The notes beneath the pieces were generated by a model. It was not told the origin of the DNA, did not search any database, and saw nothing but the letters and a program-made list of their open reading frames with translations. 27,518 bases of DNA from Ramlibacter tataouinensis (GTDB lineage: Bacteria > Pseudomonadota > Gammaproteobacteria > Burkholderiales > Burkholderiaceae_C). The stretch spans positions 127,343 through 154,860 of the forward strand of contig DIZF01000066.1 of NCBI GenBank assembly GCA_002427815.1, read 5' to 3'. A program made the position numbers and the translations under genes. How positions within the stretch are numbered: position 1 is the stretch's first letter; each line of letters opens with the position of its first letter. Shown in pieces: positions 19,920-27,518 of the stretch.

Positions 19920-20735
19920 ATGCCCATCGCCACCGCCGTCCGCAAGCGCGCCGCCTCCAAGCCCAAGCCTGTCAAGGAAGACCGGCACTTTGTCACCGCC
20001 CTGGCGCGCGGGCTGCAGGTGCTGGCCTGCTTTCGTTCCGGCGACAGCCAGCTGGGCAACCAGGAGCTGGCCGAGCGCTGCGGGCTGCCCAAGTCCACCG
20101 TGTCGCGCCTGACCATGACGCTGACGCGCCTGGGCTACCTGATCCAGACACCCGACACCGGGCGCTACCGCCTGGGCATGGCCACGCTGTCGCTGGGCAG
20201 CGCGATGCTGTCGCGGCTGGACCTGCGCCAGGTGGCGCGGCCGCTGATGCAGGAGCTGGCGGCCTTCTCCGGCGCCTCGGTGTCGCTGGGTGCGCGCGAG
20301 CGTCTTTCCATGATCTACATCGAGCACAGCCGCGGTCCGGCGGCGCTGACGCTGTCGATGGACGTCGGCGCGCGCATTCCGCTGGCCACCTCCGCGATGG
20401 GCCGCGCCTATCTCGCGGTGATCGACGAGAACCAGCGCGCCGAGATCATGGCCGAGGTGCAGAAGCACGACGCGGCCGCGTGGCCCAAGGTTCGCGCCGG
20501 TATCGAGCGTGCCGTGAAGGATCACGCGAAGCTGGGCGTCACCTGTTCGTTCGGCGACTGGCAGAAGGACGTGAATGGCATCGCCCGCGCGTTCCAGCCC
20601 GGCGGCGGCCTGCCGCCCATGGCGATCAGCTGCGGCGGCGCAGCCTCCGGTCTTCCGAAGGACTTCCTGCTGACCGAAGTGCGACCGCGCCTGGTTGAAT
20701 TGACGCAGCGGCTGGAGGCGACGCTGCCGCGTTAG
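19920..20735 (+). CDS. IclR-family transcriptional regulator
   Basis: This is a 271-residue DNA-binding regulator. The N-terminal winged helix spans about residues 24-85 (FVTALARGLQVLACFR, then NQELAERCGLPKSTVSRLTMTLTRLGYL and YRLG). The ligand-binding IclR domain follows, with SVSLGARERLSMIYIEHS, ARIPLATSAMGRAYLA and VTCSFGDWQKDVNGIARAF. This is the arrangement of regulators of aromatic and acyl-CoA catabolism (PcaR/PobR group), where the ligand is usually a pathway intermediate. Start ATG 19920 is chosen over the upstream in-frame ATG at 19848, because it is closer to the domain and leaves the operator region free. The divergent gene is the first of the SDR-dehydrogenase operon. It probably controls the three promoters carrying TTCTGC/GCAGAA half-sites. 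Confidence 0.9.
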   Translation: MPIATAVRKRAASKPKPVKEDRHFVTALARGLQVLACFRSGDSQLGNQELAERCGLPKSTVSRLTMTLTRLGYLIQTPDTGRYRLGMATLSLGSAMLSRLDLRQVARPLMQELAAFSGASVSLGARERLSMIYIEHSRGPAALTLSMDVGARIPLATSAMGRAYLAVIDENQRAEIMAEVQKHDAAAWPKVRAGIERAVKDHAKLGVTCSFGDWQKDVNGIARAFQPGGGLPPMAISCGGAASGLPKDFLLTEVRPRLVELTQRLEATLPR

Positions 20736-20808
20736 GGTCCTGGCCCATTGGTTGGACGGTGCTTTCGAACTTGCCGTCACTCAAGTCTGCTCTCACTCAA
20801 CCGGGTCC

Positions 20809-20829
20809 GCACGGCCGGCGACCGGCGTG
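20809..20829 (+). terminator. Stem-loop after iclR, weak terminator candidate
   Basis: CAC-G-GCCGG, a CGA loop and CCGGC-GTG form a GC-rich hairpin with one bulged base, 73 bp after the iclR stop. No T-run follows. The rest of the 218-bp gap to the next gene shows only a TACAAT at 20928-20933, which could be a -10 box for the gene at 20954. Confidence 0.3.
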
Positions 20830-20953
20830 GGCCCATTCTGCATTGAGCGCATAACCAATAACCTCCCGCATCCTGGATCGCCGACATGCAGTCCCTGTTC
20901 CAGCCAGGCACCCTGCCCGTGACTCTTTACAATCGTTTCAAGGCCCTCTGATC

Positions 20954-21994
20954 ATGTACGCCAGCATTATTCGAGTCGCGGCCCTGGCGGCTCTCGTCAT
21001 TGGCCAAGTTGGTCCGATCGCTGCACAAGGCCTTTCGGGCCCGCAGCGAGACGATCCCGCGGTACGCGCCCAGGCCCAACAGCTATGGGAGCAATACCGT
21101 GCCAACGCCGGTCGTGCGGGCAGCAAGGACGCGCTGGAGCGGATCATGGCCACCATCACCAGCGCACTCCCAGCCACCAAGGAAAACGCAGCTGCGGTGC
21201 TCGCCCTTTTGAGATCAAACGTCAGTCGTGACGAAAAGGTGCTGCTGATCCGTGTTGCTGGCGCCCAGGTTGTGGAGCTCGATGACAGGCAAGCGAAAGC
21301 CGACATCCAGGATTTCTTGTCGGGGCTTGCCAAAGGCGCAGAGGATCCAGTGCTCCGCAATGCCGCGGCACTGATGTATTCCAGAATGGGCTATTCCTCC
21401 GACTCACTGGCCGTATTGGCGCGGGCGCACGCTAAGGGAGACATAGGCGACAACAACTACTTCGATGATCTTGCGCATCTTCTTCCTGACGCACCGACCG
21501 TGGTCGATCAACGGAACATCCTGAAACTGCTGGCCGACGGAAACAATGGCTTCTCGCGAGAGGTGTTGGCCAGTCTGTTGGTGAACAGGGAAATTATCAA
21601 GGGATTGGCACCCGCGGCGGTCACTGACGCGATGGCCATCCTGGCCCCCAACGAGCCGACGTTCTCAGATGACCCAACAAGAATCAGCGGTGTCGATGTC
21701 ATTCGGTATGGGTACTGGATGAGCGCCGTCGTCGGCCTGACCGCGCAAGCCACGGGCGAGCCAGAGCGCATCGTCATGGCGCGCCTGCTGAAGATAGACG
21801 GGGTCAATCCCAAAACACTGATTGCGGTTCTCAACCATGAGCCCAATGCCGCCCTTGTGCGCGCCGGGTTGGACCGCGAGTCGCTGGAAAAGATGGATGC
21901 CGCCATCGCCGGTTTTGCGGAGAAAAGCAAGAACGGCTGGGTTCAGGAACTGGCAGCCACGGCACGGACCAACTTGGTCGAGCCGAAGAAGTAG
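20954..21994 (+). CDS. Secreted protein of unknown function, helical-repeat type
   Basis: This is a 346-residue protein with a clear Sec signal peptide (MYASIIRVAALAALVIG..., likely cleavage after IAA at about residue 24). The mature part is rich in Ala/Leu helices, such as DALERIMATITSAL, ENAAAVLALLRSNV and DPVLRNAAALMYSRMG, suggesting stacked helical hairpins of the HEAT/TPR kind. I see no cysteine pairs, lipobox or enzyme motif, and I do not recognise the family. The codon choice looks less GC-rich than the flanking catabolic genes, hinting at a later insertion. It lies between iclR and the fadB-like operon and has no obvious link to acyl-CoA metabolism. The start ATG 20954 has no strong Shine-Dalgarno; GCCCTCTG precedes it. 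Confidence 0.7.
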   Translation: MYASIIRVAALAALVIGQVGPIAAQGLSGPQRDDPAVRAQAQQLWEQYRANAGRAGSKDALERIMATITSALPATKENAAAVLALLRSNVSRDEKVLLIRVAGAQVVELDDRQAKADIQDFLSGLAKGAEDPVLRNAAALMYSRMGYSSDSLAVLARAHAKGDIGDNNYFDDLAHLLPDAPTVVDQRNILKLLADGNNGFSREVLASLLVNREIIKGLAPAAVTDAMAILAPNEPTFSDDPTRISGVDVIRYGYWMSAVVGLTAQATGEPERIVMARLLKIDGVNPKTLIAVLNHEPNAALVRAGLDRESLEKMDAAIAGFAEKSKNGWVQELAATARTNLVEPKK

Positions 21995-21996
21995 GC

Positions 21997-22215
21997 TCAG
22001 TCCGCGAACGAGCATGCCGCCATGGGCCACGCCCTGGATGTTGAGGGGTGATTGGCGGCCACTCGCAGTGCCAGAACCGCGGTTTGGCCGTCGCTGCTGC
22101 GGCGGGTGTAGACCGGGCCCATCTGCGGGAAATAAGGACCGCCCGCATCCAGGCGCTTGAAGCCTTCGGGAATGCCGGGTTCGTCCGGTTCGGCGATGGC
22201 GTGTGGCGATGTCAT
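21997..22215 (-). pseudogene. Remnant of a PaaI-like hotdog thioesterase
   Basis: From ATG 22215 the minus strand reads GFKRLDAGGPYFPQMGPVYTRR...ALRVAANH, the N-terminus of a PaaI-family thioesterase. The next conserved block, LNIQGVAHGGMLV, is present but in another frame (about 22047-22010), so there is a frameshift near 22050. After GGML the gene breaks off at the TGA at 21997-21999, where the secreted-protein gene begins on the other side. Roughly half of a normal 140-160-residue protein is missing. Such thioesterases commonly accompany acyl-CoA clusters, so this was probably once the divergent partner of the fadB-like operon. Confidence 0.75.
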
Positions 22216-22223
22216 TCGTCTGA

Positions 22224-22252
22224 TTTACAGCGCGCAGCGACGATGTTAGCAT
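22224..22252 (+). promoter_or_regulatory. Candidate promoter of the fadB-like operon
   Basis: TTTACA (22224-22229), a 17-bp spacer and TAGCAT (22247-22252) form an acceptable sigma-70 pair. The operator palindrome starts 22 bp downstream of the -10, where a bound repressor would block early elongation. The 5' leader to ATG 22383 would be about 125 nt. Confidence 0.35.
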
Positions 22253-22274
22253 CGTACCGGCTCTGCGAAACACA

Positions 22275-22291
22275 GTTCTGCATAGCAGAAC
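22275..22291. promoter_or_regulatory. Probable IclR operator upstream of the fadB-like operon
   Basis: GTTCTGC-ATA-GCAGAAC is a perfect 17-bp palindrome. Its core TTCTGC-N3-GCAGAA is identical in arms and spacing to the site at 4783-4797, with only the 3-bp spacer different. It lies 92 bp before the start of the fadB-like gene. Confidence 0.65.
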
Positions 22292-22382
22292 TACCGCCCA
22301 CGGGACCCGTCCCGGGCATTGCACCCATTTTTCGCAACAAGGCTCCGTTTGGGGCCACCCCGCCCGGAAGGAGACGCCTGCC

Positions 22383-24470
22383 ATGAGCAGCACCCGCTAC
22401 GACGTTCGCGGCCGTACCGCCGTCATCACCCTCGACTATCCCCCCATCAACGGCCTCGGCGCCGCGCTACGGACCGACCTGCTGGCCGCACTGGATCGCG
22501 CACTGGCCGACAACGACGTCAAGGCCGTCGTCGTCACCGGCAGCGAGCGCGCCTTTTCCGGCGGCGCCGACATCAAGGAGTTCGGCACCGCCAACGCCTC
22601 GCGCGAGCCGCGCCTGGCGGCGGTGATCGCCGCCTTCGAGGATTCGCCCAAGCCCGTGGTCGCCGCCATCGCCGGCGTGTGCATGGGCGGCGGGCTCGAA
22701 CTGGCGCTGGGCGCGCACTACCGCGTGGCGAAGTCCGACGCGCAGATCGCGTTGCCGGAGGTGAAGCTGGGCCTGTTGCCGGGAGCGGGGGGCACGCAGC
22801 GGCTGCCGCGCGCAATCGGGTTGGAGGCGGCGCTCAACATGATCGTCTCCGGTGCCACGGTGCCGGCAGCCAAGCTCAAAGGCACGGCGCTGTTCGACGA
22901 GGTGACCGACGGCGACCCGGTCGCTGCCGCGGTGGCCCTGGCCGAAAAGGTCGTGGCCGAGAAGCTGCCGCTCAAGCGCCTGCGCGACGTCAAGGTCAAG
23001 GATCCGCAAGCCGAGGCCTTCCTGCAGTTCGCGCGCAACAATGTAGCCGCCGCCGCCGGGCCGTATCCGGCGCCGCTGAAATGCCTGGAAGCCGTCGCCG
23101 CGTCGGTGAGCAAGCCGTTCGACGAAGCCCTGCGGCTGGAGCGCGAGGCGTTCATTTCGTTGATGAATTCTCCGGAATCGCGCGCGCTGCGCCACGTGTT
23201 CGCGGCCGAGCGCGCCGCCGGCAAGATCCCCGACCTGCCCGAAGGTACGCCGCTGCGCGAGATCCGCAAGGTCGCGGTGATCGGTGCCGGCACCATGGGC
23301 GGCGGCATCACCATGAACTTCCTCAACGCCGGCATCCCGGTGATGCTGCTGGAGATGAAGCAGGAAGCGCTGGACAAGGGCCTGGCGACCATCCGCAAGA
23401 ACTACGAGAACTCGGCCAGGAAGGGCAAGCTCACCGGCGAGCAGGTCGAGCAGCGCATGGGCCTGGTCAAGCCGACGCTCGACTACGCACCCTTCGCCGA
23501 AGCCGACCTGGTGATCGAAGCGGTGTTCGAGAACATGGAAGTGAAGGAGCAGGTGTTCCGCAAGCTCGACGAGGTGTGCAAGCCCGGCGCCATCCTGGCC
23601 TCCAACACCTCGTACCTCAACATCGACCGCATCGCCGGCTTCACCAAGAGGCCCACCGACGTGCTGGGCCTGCACTTCTTCAGCCCGGCCAACGTGATGC
23701 GGCTGCTGGAAGTGGTGCGCGGCGCGCGCACGGCGCCCGACGTGCTCGCCACTTGCATGCAACTCGCCAAGAAGATCAAGAAGGTGGCGGTGGTGTCGGG
23801 CGTGTGCGACGGCTTCATCGGCAACCGCATGCTCTCGCGCTATGGCGCGGCGGCCCAGAGCCTGATCAACGCCGGTGCCTTGCCGCAGCAAGTCGACGGC
23901 GCGCTGCAGAAGTTCGGCCTGGCCATGGGCCCGTTCCGCATGGGCGACCTGGCCGGCCTGGACATCGGCTGGGCCACGCGCAAGCGCAAGGCGGCCGAAG
24001 CCGGCGTGCCCATGAAACCCATCGTGGCCGACAAGCTGTGCGAAGCCGGGCGCTTCGGCCAGAAGACCGGCGCCGGCTGGTACCGCTACGAAGCGGGCAA
24101 GCGCGACGCGATTCCCGATCCGGTGACCGAGCAACTGATCGCCGAATACCGCGCCGCCAACGGCATCACGCCGCGCAAGGTGAGCGACGCCGAGGTGGTG
24201 GAACGCTGCATCTATGCCTTGGTGAACGAGGGCGCTCGCATCCTGCAGGAGGGGATCGCCGCGCGCGCCAGCGATATCGACCTGGTGTACCTCAACGGCT
24301 ACGGCTTCCCCGCCTTCCGCGGCGGCCCGATGCTGTACGCCGACACGGTGGGCCTGCCCAACGTGGTGCGCGCGCTGCGCCGTTTCGCGGCCGAGCCGGG
24401 CGCCGATCCGTCGTGGCAGCCCGCGCCGCTGTTGCTGCAGCTGGCCGAAGCCGGCAAGACGTTCAACTGA
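22383..24470 (+). CDS. FadB-like bifunctional enoyl-CoA hydratase / 3-hydroxyacyl-CoA dehydrogenase
   Basis: This is a 695-residue multifunctional beta-oxidation enzyme of the cytoplasm. The N-terminal crotonase domain (about 1-190) has the oxyanion-hole segments SGGADIKEFG and GVCMGGGLELALG, and both catalytic glutamates (E106, E126 in LPEVKLGLLPGAGG). The dehydrogenase half begins near residue 294, with the NAD motif GAGTMG at 300-305, NTSYLNI near 407-413 and the catalytic His430 in LHFFSPAN. Two C-terminal helical domains follow. It hydrates trans-2-enoyl-CoA and oxidises the 3-hydroxyacyl-CoA. ATG 22383 has GGAAGGAGA at 22366-22374. The thiolase gene follows 17 bp downstream. It is intact and of the usual length for the peroxisomal-type monomeric family. 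Confidence 0.93.
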   Translation: MSSTRYDVRGRTAVITLDYPPINGLGAALRTDLLAALDRALADNDVKAVVVTGSERAFSGGADIKEFGTANASREPRLAAVIAAFEDSPKPVVAAIAGVCMGGGLELALGAHYRVAKSDAQIALPEVKLGLLPGAGGTQRLPRAIGLEAALNMIVSGATVPAAKLKGTALFDEVTDGDPVAAAVALAEKVVAEKLPLKRLRDVKVKDPQAEAFLQFARNNVAAAAGPYPAPLKCLEAVAASVSKPFDEALRLEREAFISLMNSPESRALRHVFAAERAAGKIPDLPEGTPLREIRKVAVIGAGTMGGGITMNFLNAGIPVMLLEMKQEALDKGLATIRKNYENSARKGKLTGEQVEQRMGLVKPTLDYAPFAEADLVIEAVFENMEVKEQVFRKLDEVCKPGAILASNTSYLNIDRIAGFTKRPTDVLGLHFFSPANVMRLLEVVRGARTAPDVLATCMQLAKKIKKVAVVSGVCDGFIGNRMLSRYGAAAQSLINAGALPQQVDGALQKFGLAMGPFRMGDLAGLDIGWATRKRKAAEAGVPMKPIVADKLCEAGRFGQKTGAGWYRYEAGKRDAIPDPVTEQLIAEYRAANGITPRKVSDAEVVERCIYALVNEGARILQEGIAARASDIDLVYLNGYGFPAFRGGPMLYADTVGLPNVVRALRRFAAEPGADPSWQPAPLLLQLAEAGKTFN

Positions 24471-24487
24471 ACCCGAGGACTCCCAAC

Positions 24488-25668
<1,181 letters not shown>

Positions 25669-25669
<1 letters not shown>

Positions 25670-26739
25670 TGTCCTTCGAGCAGTTCATGGGCACGCGGCC
25701 GGTGGCGCCGCACCACGCCTTTGACGAAGCGGCGCTGGCCCGCTGGCTGCGCGGTCACGTGGAGGGATTCGGCGGCGACCTGAAGGTCGAGCAGTTCAAG
25801 GGCGGCCAGTCGAACCCCACCTTCCTGCTGGGCGCCGGCGGGCACCGCTACGTTCTGCGGCGCAAGCCCTCGGGCGAACTGCTGCCTTCCGCCCATGCGG
25901 TGGACCGCGAGTTCCGCGTGATCAGCGCCCTGGCGCGAACCGACGTGCCGGTGCCGCGCGCCTATGCCCTGTGCGAGGACACCAGCGTCATCGGCGCGAT
26001 GTTCTACGTCATGGACTATGTCGACGGGCGGGTGCTGTGGGACCCGGGGCTGCCCGGGATGCAACCGCAGGAGCGGCGCGCCCATTTCGACGAGCTGGGC
26101 CGCGTGATCGCCGCCTTGCATTGCATCGACCCCACGGCCGTCGGCCTGGCGGATTATGGCAAGCCCGGCAACTACATCGAGCGCCAGGTGGCGCGCTGGA
26201 CCCGCCAGTACCGCGCCGCCGAAAGCGAAAAGATCGAGGCGGTGGAGCGCCTCATCGAGTGGCTGCCGGCGCATGTGCCGCCGGGTGATGAAACGCGCAT
26301 CGTCCATGGCGATTACCGTTTCGACAACGTGATTTTTCACCCGACCGAGCCTCGCATCCTGGCGGTGCTGGACTGGGAGTTGTCCACCCTTGGTCATCCC
26401 CTGGTGGATTTCGCCTACCACTGCATGGCTTGGCACATGACGGCGGGCGAGGGCACGCGCGGCCTGAAGGGGCTGGACCTGCAGGCGCTGGGCATTCCGA
26501 GCGAAGCCGATTACCTGCAGGCCTACCTGAAGCGCACTGGCCGCACCGAGCCGGTGAGTCCGCAAGACTGGATCTACTTTCTGGTGTTCGGCATGTTCCG
26601 GCTGGTGGGCATCGTGCAGGGCATCAAGAAGCGCGCGCTGCAGGGCAACGCATCCAGCGAGCAGGCCATCCAGGCGGGCAGCCGCACCCGGCCGCTCGCG
26701 GAACAGGCGTGGGCGCTGGCGCAGACCATCGTTCCCTGA
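25669..26739 (+). CDS. APH-type phosphotransferase, ACAD10/11 kinase-domain / LvaA-like
   Basis: This is a 356-residue kinase-fold protein. The N-lobe carries FKGGQSNPTFLL (43-54) and the nucleotide-binding lysine K66 in YVLRRKPSG. The catalytic loop is HGDYRFDN (H213, D215, N220), and the metal-binding Asp235 is in DWELSTLGHPLVDFAY. This is the aminoglycoside-phosphotransferase family branch found as the N-terminal part of ACAD10/11 and as LvaA in Pseudomonas, where it phosphorylates the 4-hydroxyl of a hydroxyacyl-CoA. It is therefore read as a metabolic kinase, not a resistance enzyme. It overlaps the thiolase stop by one base and is followed by an SDR 13 bp on. Its expected dehydrogenase partner is at 4816-6045, and none lies next to it in the window. 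Confidence 0.88.
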
Positions 26740-26752
26740 GAAGGAGCCGCAC

Positions 26753-27518
26753 ATGGAGATGAAGGGCAAGGTCATCGTCGTCACCGGCGGGGCCTCGGGA
26801 ATCGGCGCGGCGCTGGTGCGGCGCTTCGCGCAGGAGGGCGCGGCCGGAATCGTGGTGGCCGACCTCGACGAAGCACAGGCGCAAGCCGTGGCCGCCGAAG
26901 TGGGCGGCCTGGCCGTGCGCACCGACGTCTCGGACGAAGCGCAGGTGCAGGCGCTGATCGCGCAGGCGACGGCGCACTATGGACGCGTCGACGTGCTGTG
27001 TTCCAACGCCGGCGTCGTCACCGGCGGCGGCCTGCAGGCGAGCAACGCCGACTGGCAGCGGCTGTGGGAAGTCAACCTGATGGCCCATGTGTACGGCGCG
27101 CGTGCGGTCGTGCCGCAGATGCTGGAACGCGGCGAAGGCTATCTGCTGCAGACCGCTTCGGCCGCCGGGCTGCTGTCGCATCCGGAATCGGCCGTCTACG
27201 CGGTGACCAAGCACGCCGCTGTGGCGATGGCCGAGTGGCTTGCTATCCAGTACGGCGACAAGGGCATTCGCGTCAGCTGCCTGTGCCCGCAGGGCGTGCG
27301 CACGCCGATGCTGATGGGCAAAGGTGGCGAGCGCAAGAGCTTCCTGCAGGAGGGCATGCTCTCGCCCGAGCAGGTGGCGCAGGATGTGGTCCAGGCCATG
27401 CGGGAAGAGCGCTTCCTGGTGCTGCCGCATCCCGAAGTGCTGGACTACCTGCGCAACAAGACCGCCGACATCGACCGCTGGCTGGGTGGCATGCGGCGCC
27501 TGCGGGCCAAGTCGGAGG
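26753..27518 (+). CDS. Short-chain dehydrogenase/reductase (SDR), 3' end cut by the window
   Basis: About 255 residues are visible and no stop is reached; a normal SDR would end within a few codons. The cofactor motif TGGASGIG is at residues 11-18, an acidic residue follows the second strand (VADLDE, NAD preference), and NAG lies near 89-91. The catalytic Ser is in QTASAAG near 138-144 and Tyr/Lys in YAVTK near 154-158. ATG 26753 has AAGGAG at 26741-26746, 13 bp after the kinase stop, so it belongs to the fadB-like operon. An SDR accompanies the kinase in the levulinate operon too, where it reduces a 4-oxoacyl-CoA; the same job here is inference. Confidence 0.88.
   Translation, partial: MEMKGKVIVVTGGASGIGAALVRRFAQEGAAGIVVADLDEAQAQAVAAEVGGLAVRTDVSDEAQVQALIAQATAHYGRVDVLCSNAGVVTGGGLQASNADWQRLWEVNLMAHVYGARAVVPQMLERGEGYLLQTASAAGLLSHPESAVYAVTKHAAVAMAEWLAIQYGDKGIRVSCLCPQGVRTPMLMGKGGERKSFLQEGMLSPEQVAQDVVQAMREERFLVLPHPEVLDYLRNKTADIDRWLGGMRRLRAKSE

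Noticed and set aside
20831..20846. A fourth operator (ATTCTGCATTGAGCGC)
   Set aside because: Only the left half-site matches TTCTGC; the right half does not match GCAGAA.

Overview
The window looks like a piece of a high-GC betaproteobacterial chromosome, most likely Burkholderiales/Comamonadaceae (Variovorax/Ramlibacter/Acidovorax-like). This rests on the recJ / RpfE-like gene / lolC-lolD neighbourhood and on the style of the fatty-acid CoA genes. The genus is a guess. Bases 1-61 are almost pure C/G runs and are probably a contig-end artefact that cuts off the end of recJ.

Layout. (1) 62-4655, housekeeping: recJ and an RpfE-like gene on the minus strand, divergent from lolC-lolD. (2) 4816-7717, a catabolic operon: an ACAD10/11-type acyl-CoA dehydrogenase and an acyl-CoA ligase. 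(3) 7764-about 16620, an accessory, defence-like block: a solo HsdR, a RibD-like deaminase fused to a GHKL-type ATPase and a winged helix, an AbiEi-type antitoxin without its toxin, a DUF433 antitoxin with a truncated PIN-like toxin, a group IIC intron behind tandem hairpins, a small lipoprotein and an 80-bp inverted-repeat element. (4) 16638-27518, more catabolism: an acyl-CoA dehydrogenase pair plus an SDR (minus strand), a divergent IclR regulator, a secreted unknown protein, a decayed thioesterase, then a FadB-like protein, a thiolase, an APH-type kinase and an SDR in one operon.

How the genes fit together. The APH-type kinase (25669-26739) and the ACAD10/11-type dehydrogenase (4816-6045) correspond to the two halves of animal ACAD10/11 and to LvaA/LvaC of Pseudomonas levulinate catabolism. 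In those systems a 4-hydroxyacyl-CoA is phosphorylated and then converted so that beta-oxidation can proceed. Here the two genes lie about 20 kb apart, but each operon is preceded by the same 15-bp palindrome, TTCTGC-N3-GCAGAA. Related half-sites lie in front of the IclR gene. I infer one IclR-controlled regulon for a 4-hydroxy (or 4-oxo/lactone-derived) acid, physically split by the defence block.

The most unusual single protein is the deaminase-ATPase-winged-helix fusion (11070-12566). It sits between the AbiEi-like gene and hsdR, with a pair of strong palindromes just upstream of hsdR. All functions are inferred by reading motifs; no database search was run.
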